In this document: piece by piece, positions 1 to 8,142 of the stretch
How the letters are laid out: the number at the start of each line of letters is the position of its first letter
How positions within the stretch are numbered: the first letter of the stretch is position 1
Assembly (NCBI RefSeq): GCF_015291705.1
Contig: NZ_CP030050.1
Location: forward strand, 4,278,001-4,342,000
Length of the DNA stretch: 64,000 nt
Source of the DNA: Bradyrhizobium arachidis
GTDB lineage: Bacteria > Pseudomonadota > Alphaproteobacteria > Rhizobiales > Xanthobacteraceae
Reading direction: 5' to 3'
Notes under the pieces: generated by a model
Told to the model about the DNA's origin: nothing
Databases searched by the model: none
Seen by the model: the letters and a program-made list of their open reading frames with translations, nothing else
Made by a program: the position numbers and the translations under genes

Positions 1-506
1 TCGAACCGCACCACGGGGATGCGCACGCCGACGATCCCGCGCAATTGCGCGGCGATGAAATCGGCGGGGGCATCGCTGACCGCCCACGGCTTGGCGCGCG
101 CGCCTTCATGCCGGTTGGTCAGCCGCGTCACCGCGTCGAGCAGGCGCTCGGGCTCCTGGAAGAATTCGACCGGGCCATAGGCGTGCACGGCGACGTAATT
201 CCAGGTCGGCACGACCTTTCCGGTCTCCTGCTTGGTCGCATACCAGGACGGCGTCACATAGGCTTCGGGCCCACCAAAGATCGCCAGCGCGTGGCCGATC
301 GGGGCGAGCTGCCAGTGCGGATTGGCCTTCGCCACATGCCCGTACAGCACGCCGTGCTCGCCCTCGCTCTCGTCGAGGAACAGCGGCAGCGGCGTTGCGA
401 CCGGCCCCTCGCTCGTGGCCGTCACGAGGCTGGCGAGGCGGGCACTGCGAATGGTCGCCCGGATGCTCTCGATGTCGTCGTCGCGAAAGGCGGGGGGAAT
501 GTACAT
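1..506 (-). CDS. PaiB-like FMN-binding split-barrel protein (3' end off window)
   Basis: The reading frame starts at an ATG at 506 (MYIPPAFRDDD) and is still open at base 1, so the C-terminus is missing. The N-terminal MYxPxxFR sequence followed by ATPLPLFLD and a WNYVAVHAYG segment is characteristic of the PaiB family, described as FMN-binding negative transcriptional regulators with a pyridoxamine-oxidase-like split barrel. It lies 74 bases downstream of a MocR-type regulator gene on the same strand, and two palindromes sit in that gap (538-549 and 556-568), which suggests its own regulated promoter. Family assignment is confident; the physiological role is not known. Confidence 0.85.
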   Translation of the reverse strand, partial: MYIPPAFRDDDIESIRATIRSARLASLVTATSEGPVATPLPLFLDESEGEHGVLYGHVAKANPHWQLAPIGHALAIFGGPEAYVTPSWYATKQETGKVVPTWNYVAVHAYGPVEFFQEPERLLDAVTRLTNRHEGARAKPWAVSDAPADFIAAQLRGIVGVRIPVVRF

Positions 507-537
507 GGCGTGTCTCCGTTCTGGTGACGGAGATAGC

Positions 538-568
538 GGCCATCTGGCCTGTGAGAAACTGCCAGTTT
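538..568. promoter_or_regulatory. Paired palindromes upstream of the PaiB-like gene (candidate MocR operator)
   Basis: AAACTG-C-CAGTTT at 556-568 is a perfect 13-base inverted repeat. GGCCA-TC-TGGCC at 538-549 is a second short palindrome. Both lie in the 74-base gap between the MocR-type regulator stop and the PaiB-like start at 506. That is where a MocR-type factor controlling its neighbour would be expected to bind. The palindromes are seen directly; binding is inferred. Confidence 0.45.
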
Positions 569-580
569 CCAATGATTTCG

Positions 581-2044
581 TCAGTCCAGTTCGGCGACGG
601 CCTGCGCCAGCAGCTTGCAGCCGCGTTCGATCTGCGCGATCTCCAGCGCCGAATAGCCCATGACGAGGCCGACCGTCTTCGACCGGCGCGGGCCGACGCG
701 CAGCGCGGAGACGGGATAGATCCCGACGCCCCTGGCGCGGGCGGCCTGGATCAACGCATCCTCGCGCTTCTGCTGCAGGTCATCGAACCAGGCCACCACG
801 TGCAGGCCGGCAGCCGTGCCGTCGATGCGGACGCGATCGCCGAACCGGCGGCGCAGCGCGCCGAGCAGCGCCTGCTGGCGCTCGGCATTATGCCGGCGCA
901 CGCGCCTGACATGGCTGTCGTAGGCGCCGCTCTCCAGCATCGCGGCAAGCGCCTCCTGCTCGATCAGCGGCGTGTGCCGGTCCATGACCTGCTTGGCGGC
1001 GGCGAACAGCGATCGTAGCCCCGAGGGCACCACGAGATAGCCGATCCGTAAAGTAGGGGAGAGCGTCTTGGAGACGGTGCCGAGATAGATCACGCTGCCG
1101 CTGCCTTCCAGCGCATGCAGCGGCGGGATCGGCTTGGTGTCGTAGCGATACTCGCTGTCGTAATCGTCCTCGATCACATAGGCGTCGTTCTTGCGCGCCC
1201 AGGCGAGCAGTTGATGCCGGCGCCCGATCGGCATGACGCCGCCGAGCGGATATTGATGCGACGGCGTCACATAGGCGAGGCGGGCTTCGACGCCGTCGAG
1301 CCGCCCGGTCTCGAGCCCATCCGCGTCGACCGGGATCGGCACCGTCTCGGCGCCCGTCGCCGCAAAGGTGTGGCGCGCCATCTGGTAGCCGGGATCCTCC
1401 ATCACGAAACGGTCGCCGGCATCGAGCAGCAGGCGGGCGCAGATGTCGAGACCCTGCTGCGAACCGTTGACGACGACGATCTGCTCGACCTCGCAGCGGA
1501 CGCTGCGCGATCGCCACAGATAACCCTGCAGCGCGGTGCGCAGCCGCAGCGATCCGCAGGGGTCGTCATAGGCGAGCCGCTCGGGCCGGCGCGCCATCGC
1601 CGCGGTCACGGCCTTCTTCCAGGCCAGCACCGGGAAGTCCGATGGCGAGAGCTCGCCGTAGCGGAAGTTGGCAACGAGGCCGCGCGGCGGCTCGATCCAT
1701 CGCGGCGGGTCCTGCCGCAGCCGCTCGCCGAAGCGCGACAGGTGCACCCTGCGCGCCGGCGCATGCGAGGCGACGCGCGTGCGTCCGCGCTCGACGACGG
1801 CGCGAGCGACGCGGGGCCGGGCGCCATGGCGCGTCTCGATGAAGCCTTCGGCCGCAAGCTGCTCGTAGGCGACGGTGACGGTCGAGCGCGCCACGCCCAT
1901 CTCGCCGGCCAGCGCGCGCGAGGACGGCAACTGGCCGTCGGTGCCATACACCCGTGCCATGATCTGATCGCGCAGCGCCTCGTAGATCTGGCGCGCGCCG
2001 ATGTGGCCGGCACGCGCGCCGGGATTGGTTTGCATCCGGGTCAT
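581..2044 (-). CDS. MocR/PdxR-type GntR regulator with aminotransferase-like domain
   Basis: This 487-residue protein has an N-terminal GntR winged helix (about residues 15-85, containing LPSSRALAGEMGVARSTVT) fused to a class I aminotransferase-like PLP domain (about 125-480). The PLP region shows a VVNGSQQGLD segment, an IEDDYDSEYRY segment and a GTVSKTLSP segment carrying the expected lysine. This is the architecture of MocR/PdxR/GabR regulators, which sense PLP or amino-compound ligands. Its start is 39 bases downstream of the redoxin-like gene and its stop is 74 bases upstream of the PaiB-like gene, the likely regulatory target. The ligand cannot be read from sequence. Confidence 0.92.
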   Translation of the reverse strand: MTRMQTNPGARAGHIGARQIYEALRDQIMARVYGTDGQLPSSRALAGEMGVARSTVTVAYEQLAAEGFIETRHGARPRVARAVVERGRTRVASHAPARRVHLSRFGERLRQDPPRWIEPPRGLVANFRYGELSPSDFPVLAWKKAVTAAMARRPERLAYDDPCGSLRLRTALQGYLWRSRSVRCEVEQIVVVNGSQQGLDICARLLLDAGDRFVMEDPGYQMARHTFAATGAETVPIPVDADGLETGRLDGVEARLAYVTPSHQYPLGGVMPIGRRHQLLAWARKNDAYVIEDDYDSEYRYDTKPIPPLHALEGSGSVIYLGTVSKTLSPTLRIGYLVVPSGLRSLFAAAKQVMDRHTPLIEQEALAAMLESGAYDSHVRRVRRHNAERQQALLGALRRRFGDRVRIDGTAAGLHVVAWFDDLQQKREDALIQAARARGVGIYPVSALRVGPRRSKTVGLVMGYSALEIAQIERGCKLLAQAVAELD

Positions 2045-2083
2045 TCACATTCCAGGCCGAATGGACAAGGTCGGAATGTGTTT

Positions 2084-2680
2084 CTAACCCTGGTCGCCGA
2101 GAGTTGCGACAAAAGGCTTGCCGTAGGGGTAAAAATGTTCCTTGCGGCCCTGGTCCCAGAGGGCCCTGAAACCGGGTGCGGTGATGTCCCAATCCGGGCG
2201 GCACGTCATGCTGACGGCGCGCAGGTCCTGGCGTAGCTCTTCGACCGTCGGACGTCCGAAGAACCAGTAGCCGTTGTAGATCTTGTGAATGCGCAAGCGC
2301 GGCTCCAGCACGATGACATGCGGAATCATCGGGTTGTGGACGGGATCGGTATATTCGGCGATGTCGAGGTCCTTCTGAACGATCCGCCTGGGATCGGACA
2401 GGAAAGGCCAGTGCGCGCCCGCGCCGCTTCGGTATTCGTTGGTCTCGGTGATGTTGTCGGTGGTGATCGTGACCAGCCGGCAATAGCCGACCTCCATTTC
2501 GCGATGAAGCTGCAACAGGCCGTCGGTCTGGCGGCGATCCTTCGGACAGAAGCCGCCGCGGCCGAGAACGACGATCATGGGATCGCCGCCCTGCAGCTCG
2601 GAGAGCTTGCGGTGCTTGCCGGTGTGGTCGCTGAGCTCGTAATCCGGGAAGGTCGCTCCCGGCACCATGTCAGTCCGCAT
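2084..2680 (-). CDS. Redoxin/AhpC-TSA-like thioredoxin-fold protein
   Basis: The 198-residue product has a thioredoxin-fold peroxiredoxin-like layout: PDYELSDHTGK near the start, a beta strand ending IVVLGRGGFCPKDRRQ with one cysteine in the expected region, and a C-terminal PYGKPF segment. The cysteine is followed by PKD, so there is no CxxC pair, which argues against a disulfide reductase and fits a one-Cys redoxin. ATG at 2680 follows GGGAGAG in the gene's sense; a TTG one codon upstream is possible. It begins 15 bases after the MOSC/ferredoxin-reductase fusion gene, so the two are probably co-transcribed. Confidence 0.8.
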   Translation of the reverse strand: MRTDMVPGATFPDYELSDHTGKHRKLSELQGGDPMIVVLGRGGFCPKDRRQTDGLLQLHREMEVGYCRLVTITTDNITETNEYRSGAGAHWPFLSDPRRIVQKDLDIAEYTDPVHNPMIPHVIVLEPRLRIHKIYNGYWFFGRPTVEELRQDLRAVSMTCRPDWDITAPGFRALWDQGRKEHFYPYGKPFVATLGDQG

Positions 2681-2695
2681 CAAACTCTCCCATGT

Positions 2696-4456
2696 CTAGA
2701 GATCGATCACGACGTCGCTCTGCGGCCGCGCGCAGCAGATCAGGACATTGCCCTCGGCCGGCGCGTCGAGCGGATCGGGCGCATAGCTCACTGTCCCGGC
2801 CACGAGCCCGCTCTCGCAATTGTGGCATACGCCGGTCCGGCACGACCAGCGCACGGGGACGTCGCAGGCTTCGGCGAGCTCGAGCAGGCTGGCGTAGGAT
2901 GGACCCCAGCAGACATTGAGGCCGCTGCGCGCGAATGACACCAACGGCCCCGGACCCGGTGCCCCGGCCGGCACATGCGCGGGCATTTTCGGCGCCGCCG
3001 CGATGCCTGGTGTCAGCGACGGTTTGGAGCCGAACAATTCGGTGTGGATGTGATCGGGTGCGATGCCCAATGCGGCGAGGCCAGCGGTCAGATCGCTCAT
3101 GAAGGCGGCCGGGCCGCACAGATAGAAGTCGCCGTCGCGCGGCACGTCGAGCCGCTCGAGTAGAGGCGCATCCAGACGTCCGGCTGTGTCGTAGTCCACC
3201 TCGGCGCGATCGTCAGGATCAGGCGCGCTGTAGCAGACATGGCTGTGATGATGCGGCAGTCCGGCCAGCAGTCTGTGCACCTCGGCGGCGAACGCATGCT
3301 CGCGGCCGTTGCGGGTGCCGTGCAGCCACCAGACCTCTCGCGTCGTTCCTTCCGCGGCAAGTGCGTGAAGCATTGCGAGCACGGGCGTCACGCCGATGCC
3401 GGCACTCAGCAAGACAACGGGCCGCGCATCCTGCCGCAGCGTGAAGCTGCCGCGCGGCGCGCCGAGCTGCACGAGGTCGCCGATCTGGAGCTCATCGGCG
3501 ATATATTTGCTGGCCGCTCCGTGCGCCTCCCGCTTGATGCTGATGCGATAGGACGCGGCATCGGCGCGGCTCGACAGCGAATAGCTGCGCGTCATCGCGG
3601 CCGTGGCGGAAGGCCCGAGCCGCACGATCACGAATTGGCCGGGCAGGGCGGCCGCCACGGCATGCCCGTCCTGGGGATCGAGGACCAGCGATGTCACGTT
3701 GCCGCTCTCGGCGATCTTGCGCGAGACGCGAAACGGCCGGAAGCCGCGCCAGGCCGGAGGCGGGCTTGCGGCCGGGCCAAGTCCGGCGTTTCCCACTGCC
3801 GCATGGTCGGTGCGCTGCTGGTCGAGCAGCGCCTCGAATGAATGACGCCAGCCGCGGCTCAGCGCCGGAATTTTCAGTGCGCGTTCGAGACGCTCGCGCG
3901 GGTGCGGGGGCAGGTAAAGCAGCGCATTGGTCTCGAACACGCTCATGCGCTCGGGGCCATCAATGACCTGCGTGATCTCGTCACCGGCCTCGACATCGCC
4001 TTCCTCGATTACACGGAAATAGAAACCGGGGCGGCCGTGCTTGACGAGCAGCGCGGCCATGTCCGGCTCCTCCATGCGAATGCCAAGCCGGTAGCAGGTG
4101 ACGCGCGGCTGCGTCACCTCGAACAGGGCAGAGCCGATCTTGTAACGGTCTCCGATGCAGACCTCCGTGTCGGCGAGGCCCTCGACGGTAAAATTCTCGC
4201 CGAATTGACCGTAGACGAGGTTCGATCGGCCCAGATGTTTCTGCCAATAGCGATAGGAATCGTCCTGGTAGACGAACACGGCACGCTGTTCGCCGCCGTG
4301 ACCGGCCGTATCGCCCTGGCCGTCGCCGTCGATGTTGAGCCGCCGCACCCTGCGCGGGCCGCTGACGGGCGCTTTCCAGATGCCGGTATGAACGGTCCTG
4401 CCTTGCCAAGCGATGTCGCGCGGCAGGCCGACATTGACGGAGAGCAAACGTGCCAT
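2696..4456 (-). CDS. MOSC domain fused to ferredoxin-NAD(P)H reductase and 2Fe-2S ferredoxin
   Basis: A 586-residue fusion. Residues 1-170 form a MOSC domain (sulfur carrier/molybdenum cofactor fold, conserved Cys121 in QPRVTCYRLG), and about 170-215 is the YiiM-like helical extension. Residues 240-340 are an FAD-binding barrel with RSYSLSS, 345-475 an NAD-binding domain with SAGIGVTPVLAML and YLCGPAAFM. Residues 500-586 are a plant-type 2Fe-2S domain with Cys539, Cys544, Cys547 and Cys575. It probably passes electrons from NAD(P)H through flavin and the cluster to a substrate held by the MOSC domain, as in molybdoenzyme-like N-oxide reduction; the substrate is inferred. An in-frame ATG at 4510 is possible, but 4456 begins the conserved MARLLSVNVG. 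Confidence 0.9.
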   Translation of the reverse strand: MARLLSVNVGLPRDIAWQGRTVHTGIWKAPVSGPRRVRRLNIDGDGQGDTAGHGGEQRAVFVYQDDSYRYWQKHLGRSNLVYGQFGENFTVEGLADTEVCIGDRYKIGSALFEVTQPRVTCYRLGIRMEEPDMAALLVKHGRPGFYFRVIEEGDVEAGDEITQVIDGPERMSVFETNALLYLPPHPRERLERALKIPALSRGWRHSFEALLDQQRTDHAAVGNAGLGPAASPPPAWRGFRPFRVSRKIAESGNVTSLVLDPQDGHAVAAALPGQFVIVRLGPSATAAMTRSYSLSSRADAASYRISIKREAHGAASKYIADELQIGDLVQLGAPRGSFTLRQDARPVVLLSAGIGVTPVLAMLHALAAEGTTREVWWLHGTRNGREHAFAAEVHRLLAGLPHHHSHVCYSAPDPDDRAEVDYDTAGRLDAPLLERLDVPRDGDFYLCGPAAFMSDLTAGLAALGIAPDHIHTELFGSKPSLTPGIAAAPKMPAHVPAGAPGPGPLVSFARSGLNVCWGPSYASLLELAEACDVPVRWSCRTGVCHNCESGLVAGTVSYAPDPLDAPAEGNVLICCARPQSDVVIDL

Positions 4457-4628
4457 GGGCATTTCCCGGCGTGACGCGACCCGGCGAGTTCCAGATCGCG
4501 GCAATGTCAATCTGCACCCAAGTCGGATTTTTGGCGCGTTAGTCGTTGTTAGACGTTGCGAGGGAGCCTTGTTGCCGCCCGACTGTGCGCCAATCTGAGG
4601 CTGGAAACCGCAAGGATGGGAGGTCGCG

Positions 4629-5009
4629 ATGGACGATCAGGCGAAGCTGGCGGCGCTGCAGCGTCATTGGGCTGCGTCCGACGCGAACGATTTCGAGGCC
4701 GAGCACGACATCTATCGCGAGGACGCCGTGCTCGACTATCCGCAGTCCGGCGAGCGCATCCATGGTCGCAGGAAGATTCAGGAAAGCCGGTTCGTGCAGC
4801 CGAACAAGAAGCGCTTCATGGTCCGGCGGATCATCGGCGGTGGCGATCTCTGGGTGAGCGAGTTCGTCCTGAGCTATGACGGCGTGCCGTCCTACGTCGT
4901 CAGCATCATGGAATTCCGCGAGGGATTGGTGGCGCACGAGACGCAGTATTTCGGCGACCGGTTCGATCCGTCGCCGTCGCGCGCGTATCTTGTGGAGAAG
5001 GTGGGATAG
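4629..5009 (+). CDS. NTF2-like/SnoaL-type protein
   Basis: This 126-residue protein fits the cone-shaped NTF2-like fold: an N-terminal helix (LAALQRHWAASDANDFEAEHDIY), YREDAVLDYPQSGERI, and a strand-rich C-terminal half ending EFREGLVAHETQYFGDRFDPSP. These are typical of small SnoaL-like proteins, some of which are cyclases or isomerases and many of unknown function. GGGAGG lies a few bases before the ATG. It stands alone, divergent from the MOSC fusion, and is followed by a palindromic repeat element. No catalytic assignment is possible. Confidence 0.8.
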   Translation: MDDQAKLAALQRHWAASDANDFEAEHDIYREDAVLDYPQSGERIHGRRKIQESRFVQPNKKRFMVRRIIGGGDLWVSEFVLSYDGVPSYVVSIMEFREGLVAHETQYFGDRFDPSPSRAYLVEKVG

Positions 5010-5401
5010 GCTGCGAGCTCGACGCTCCGCTGTCATTCCCCGCGAAGGCGGGGAATCCAGTACGCCGCGGGTTCTCGACGAACCACTGACGTCTCGGAGT
5101 ACTGGATCGCCCGCCTTCGCGGGCGATGAGAGCGGGGACGTAAACACGGAACCCGATGCGGCGGCTGGTCGCACGTCTGTCGCCTTGATTCCGTCCGACC
5201 CATCTTTATCTGTGAACCGAACAAGAATCCGGGCCCCTCTGGCGAGGACGCCGACGAATGTCGGTAAACCTCGCGATGTCGGATGACCTGTCCCGCGCGA
5301 ATGCGATGGATCGGCCGATCGTCGGGCCTTCTCGAGTTCCTTCCGACTCATCGTCCCCATCGCAGCTCCGTGCGGCCATTTCGCAAGATTGAGGAGCAAC
5401 G
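5010..5401. other. Intergenic region with REP-like element and TerB promoter area
   Basis: No gene is supported in these 392 bases. The left third holds an inverted pair of palindromic repeats (5033-5129). The rest has no convincing coding signal, and GAGGAG just before 5402 serves as the ribosome binding site of the TerB-like gene. Confidence 0.6.
5033..5129. repeat. Inverted pair of REP-like palindromes (family A)
   Basis: The arm at 5033-5063 (TCATTCCCCGCGAAGGCGGG, continuing to CCAGTAC) is matched on the opposite strand by 5099-5129 with only a few mismatches. Each arm is itself a small hairpin, CCCCGC-GAAG-GCGGGG. The two copies face each other across 35 bases, like a bacterial interspersed mosaic element. 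I recall similar repeats scattered through Bradyrhizobium genomes. Confidence 0.8.
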
Positions 5402-5860
5402 ATGTCTGACGCCACTTCAAATCCCATCGAAATCGAGATCACCGAGCCGTCCAGCCTAAACGAGCAGGCCGCGGTGGCGCTGGTCATTGCGGGCGCGCTG
5501 GTCGCCGTGGCTGATCGGCGGGTCTCGCCGGTCGAGCGCGACGAGGTGATCCGCTTCATCCGGGACCGCGGCTTGGCGCCGCATATCGATGACGAGCGGC
5601 TGTTTTCGATGTTCGACGAGCTGGCGGAACGATTGGAGGAGCCGGACTTTGCCAATGTGGTGATCGACACGTTGCGGCCGGTCTCGAACATGCCGCTGTC
5701 GTCCCATCTGATCGAGCTGTCGGAGCACGTTGCGGCCGCCGACGAGGACGTGCATCCGCACGAGGTGCAGGCGATCAAGCTATTGCGCCTGCTGACCCTG
5801 GTGCTGCCGCGCGCAAAACCGGTCGGCCCGGGCGCGGGGAGCGCCGCCAAACAGGAGTGA
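5402..5860 (+). CDS. TerB-like tellurite-resistance-family protein
   Basis: The 152-residue helical, acidic protein has the TerB-like pattern: ALVIAGALVAVADRRVSPVERDEVIRF followed later by LIELSEHVAAADEDVHPHEVQAIKLL, two helix-loop-helix halves with acidic loops that bind metal in characterised TerB proteins. It has no signal peptide and is probably cytoplasmic. It is followed after two bases by a small membrane protein and then TerC, so the three form one unit. The link to tellurite is only by family name; such clusters are thought to act in envelope or metal stress. Confidence 0.8.
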   Translation: MSDATSNPIEIEITEPSSLNEQAAVALVIAGALVAVADRRVSPVERDEVIRFIRDRGLAPHIDDERLFSMFDELAERLEEPDFANVVIDTLRPVSNMPLSSHLIELSEHVAAADEDVHPHEVQAIKLLRLLTLVLPRAKPVGPGAGSAAKQE

Positions 5861-5862
5861 GC

Positions 5863-6225
5863 ATGAGCGCAGCTTCGGACGAGTCGACGACTGTAAACGA
5901 GGGCACCACCGGCCAGATGGCCGGCGGTGACCCGCGCCTCGACAAGCTCGTCCATCGCCTGCCGCCGCGCATGAGCGACACCGTCACCTATCTGCTCAAG
6001 CCGTCCAGCCGCTGGGTCAGGATTCCCTCGGGCGCGCTGCTCATCGTCGGCGGCGTGCTGTCGTTCCTGCCGATACTCGGCGTCTGGATGCTGCCGCTCG
6101 GCCTGGCGCTGCTTGCCGAAGACGTGCCTGCGCTGCGCTCCTCGCGCGCAAAGGTCCTGGATTGGGTCGAGCGGAAGAAGCCGCAATGGCTCGATCCCTC
6201 CGCATCGAAAAATGATCAATCATGA
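5863..6225 (+). CDS. Small membrane protein of the TerB-TerC unit (PGPGW-like)
   Basis: A 120-residue protein with a soluble N-terminus and one hydrophobic hairpin (about residues 49-80: RIPSGALLIVGGVLSFLPIL then WMLPLGLALLAEDVP). The pattern of a glycine-rich segment followed by LPLGL.LL..D.P resembles the putative transmembrane family named PGPGW. AGGAG lies five bases before the ATG at 5863; a GTG at 5857 that overlaps the preceding TGA is an alternative. It overlaps the terC start by four bases, which points to translational coupling. Confidence 0.75.
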   Translation: MSAASDESTTVNEGTTGQMAGGDPRLDKLVHRLPPRMSDTVTYLLKPSSRWVRIPSGALLIVGGVLSFLPILGVWMLPLGLALLAEDVPALRSSRAKVLDWVERKKPQWLDPSASKNDQS

Positions 6226-6860
6226 CCGAATTCATCACGCCCGAAGCGCTGACCGCGCTGTTTCAAGTCGTCCTGATCGACCTCGTGCTCGCCGGCGACA
6301 ATGCCGTCGTCATTGGCCTTGCCGCCGCCGGCCTCCCGGCCGCGCAGCGCCGGCGCGCCATCATCGTCGGCATCGTCGCCGCCACCGCGCTGCGGATCGT
6401 CTTTGCCGGCGTCGCGACCCAGCTGCTCCAGGTGATCGGCCTCCTGCTTGCCGGCGGCGTGCTGCTCTTGTGGGTGTGCTGGAAAATGTGGCGCGAGATT
6501 CGCGAGCAGGCCGCGCATGCGAACCAGCTCGCGTTCAGCCACGGCGGTAACGGTGGCACCGCAGATGTGCCGCGCAAAACCTTCGGGCAGGCGGCGTTGC
6601 AGATCGTCGCGGCAGACGTCTCGATGTCACTCGATAACGTGCTCGCCGTTGCCGGCGCCGCGCGCGAGCACCCCTACATCCTCGCCTTCGGCCTGCTGCT
6701 GTCGGTCGCGCTGATGGGCGTCGCCGCCGATTTGCTCGGCCGCGTGCTGCAGAAGCAGCGCTGGATCGCCTATGTCGGCCTCGCCATCATCGTTTACGTC
6801 GCCTTCGAGATGATCTATCGCGGCTCGCTCGAGCTTGCGCCGGTCATTGCGAGTCTCTAA
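6222..6860 (+). CDS. TerC family integral membrane protein
   Basis: The 212-residue polytopic protein has the two half-repeats of the TerC family: LIDLVLAGDNAVVIGLAAAGLP near the N-terminus and IVAADVSMSLDNVLAVAGAA in the middle, each with a buried acidic D-N pair. It is of the short YjbE-like type. TerC-family proteins have been linked to metal ion (notably manganese) export and envelope protein metalation, so a metal transport role is likely by family. ATG overlaps the preceding stop (ATGA), giving a tightly coupled terB-like / membrane protein / terC operon. Confidence 0.92.
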   Translation: MTEFITPEALTALFQVVLIDLVLAGDNAVVIGLAAAGLPAAQRRRAIIVGIVAATALRIVFAGVATQLLQVIGLLLAGGVLLLWVCWKMWREIREQAAHANQLAFSHGGNGGTADVPRKTFGQAALQIVAADVSMSLDNVLAVAGAAREHPYILAFGLLLSVALMGVAADLLGRVLQKQRWIAYVGLAIIVYVAFEMIYRGSLELAPVIASL

Positions 6861-6894
6861 GGCAAACCTTCTTGTCCGCAATCCGGAGTGATAT

Positions 6895-7479
6895 ATGACG
6901 TCCGAACGCAAAGCACCTTCGGCGCACGTCGTGCCGCAGCCGAAAATCGGCCCGTTCGCCCAGCTCATCTTCGGCTCGCGCTGGCTGCAGGTGCCGCTCT
7001 ATGTCGGCCTCATCATCGCGCAGGGCGTCTACGTGCTGCTGTTCCTGAAGGAGCTCTGGCACCTCGTCGTGCATTCGTTCGACGCCAGCGAGCAGCAGAT
7101 CATGCTGGTCGTGCTCGGGCTGATCGACGTCGTCATGATCTCGAACCTGCTGGTGATGGTGATCGTCGGCGGCTATGAGACCTTCGTCTCGCGCCTGAAC
7201 CTGAACGGCCATCCCGACGAGCCGGAATGGCTGAGCCACGTCAATGCCAGCGTGCTCAAGATCAAGCTTGCGATGGCCATCATCGGCATCTCCTCGATCT
7301 CGCTGCTGCGGACCTTCATCGAGGCCGGCAATCTCGGCACCACGCGCAGCAATTTCACCGAGGGCGGTGTGATGTGGCAGGTCTTGATCCACCTGACCTT
7401 CATCATCTCCGCGATCGGCATCGCCTGGGTCGACCGTCTCAGCGAGAACGGGCACCGCAAGGAGGCGCGGCACGGCTGA
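6895..7479 (+). CDS. YqhA/UPF0114 family membrane protein
   Basis: This 194-residue protein has about four transmembrane segments (residues 37-55, 72-98, 123-142, 156-175) and the conserved IVGGYETFVSRL and LRTFIEA segments of the YqhA (TIGR00645/UPF0114) family. The function of the family is unknown. The start at 6895 follows GGAGTG. The gene lies 34 bases after terC on the same strand and is probably read in the same transcript, which ties this uncharacterised family to the TerB/TerC module here. Confidence 0.88.
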   Translation: MTSERKAPSAHVVPQPKIGPFAQLIFGSRWLQVPLYVGLIIAQGVYVLLFLKELWHLVVHSFDASEQQIMLVVLGLIDVVMISNLLVMVIVGGYETFVSRLNLNGHPDEPEWLSHVNASVLKIKLAMAIIGISSISLLRTFIEAGNLGTTRSNFTEGGVMWQVLIHLTFIISAIGIAWVDRLSENGHRKEARHG

Positions 7480-7513
7480 GCGCCGGGCGAGCAGGACGTC
7501 TGCGGACAGGTGT

Positions 7514-8074
7514 CTATTTGAGAATCTCGCAGACGGTCGGACGTGATCCGCCGTCCGGCTGCGCACCTACGGCCGTGACGCCCTGCCACCACGCCTCCAG
7601 CGCATCGCGGTCACAGCCGAGCCTGACGCTCATGCCGCCGGCGAATTTGATCCAGTCGGCGAAATGGTCCCTGCCGACCGCGATCAGCACGGGAATGTCG
7701 GCATTGAGCGCGCGCTCGATCAGATAGGACAAGCCCTTGCCGTCGCGTTCGCGCTTGCCGAAGCGATTGATGATGACGAGGTCGGCGCCGTGGGCGAGGG
7801 CGCCGGCGATACGCTCGGCGGCATTTTGCAGCCGCGCGAGATCGAGCCGGCAGCCTTGCGCGGCCGGATCGAAATCCTGGGCGAGCAAGAGTTTCTCGCC
7901 GCTGTGGAGCAGCACCGCCGAGAGACTGGAGTCCGCACATTGGCCGGCCTGCACCATCCCGACGACGCGGCGGCCGTGCGCTCTCAAATCCGCGGCGAAG
8001 TCGCGCAGGACGGCGTCGGGATCCTGATGCGGCTCGTAGACGAGGGCGCCGAGGTCGCATTGCGCATCGAACAT
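7514..8074 (-). CDS. DUF2478 protein (putative NTPase-like)
   Basis: The 186-residue product matches the DUF2478 pattern: an N-terminal LGALVYEP strand, SSLSAVLLHSGE, a central ADLVIINRFGKRERDGKGL segment with the conserved asparagine-arginine-phenylalanine-glycine, and DIPVLIAVG. The fold resembles a P-loop-like nucleotide-binding protein although no classical Walker A is visible. I recall members encoded near molybdenum uptake genes, which would fit the two ModE-type regulators 4 kb away, but that link is inference. GGAGG precedes the ATG by seven bases. Confidence 0.75.
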   Translation of the reverse strand: MFDAQCDLGALVYEPHQDPDAVLRDFAADLRAHGRRVVGMVQAGQCADSSLSAVLLHSGEKLLLAQDFDPAAQGCRLDLARLQNAAERIAGALAHGADLVIINRFGKRERDGKGLSYLIERALNADIPVLIAVGRDHFADWIKFAGGMSVRLGCDRDALEAWWQGVTAVGAQPDGGSRPTVCEILK

Positions 8075-8106
8075 GGTCGGCCTCCGTTTCCAGCACGAAT
8101 TAAGAG

Positions 8107-8132
8107 GGGCCGCGGCGGTTCCGCCGCGGCCC
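8107..8132 (-). terminator. Terminator-like hairpin downstream of aldehyde dehydrogenase
   Basis: A perfect 12-base stem (GGGCCGCGGCGG / CCGCCGCGGCCC) with a two-base loop lies ten bases after the aldehyde dehydrogenase stop. Reading in the gene's sense it is followed by CTCTTAATT, a short T-rich tail. It separates this gene from the DUF2478 gene downstream. Confidence 0.6.
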
Positions 8133-8142
8133 GATTTTCAGC

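Noticed and set aside
1115..2236. 373-codon plus-strand open frame over the MocR regulator gene
   Set aside because: Antisense to a complete GntR-aminotransferase fusion; composition is that of a shadow frame.
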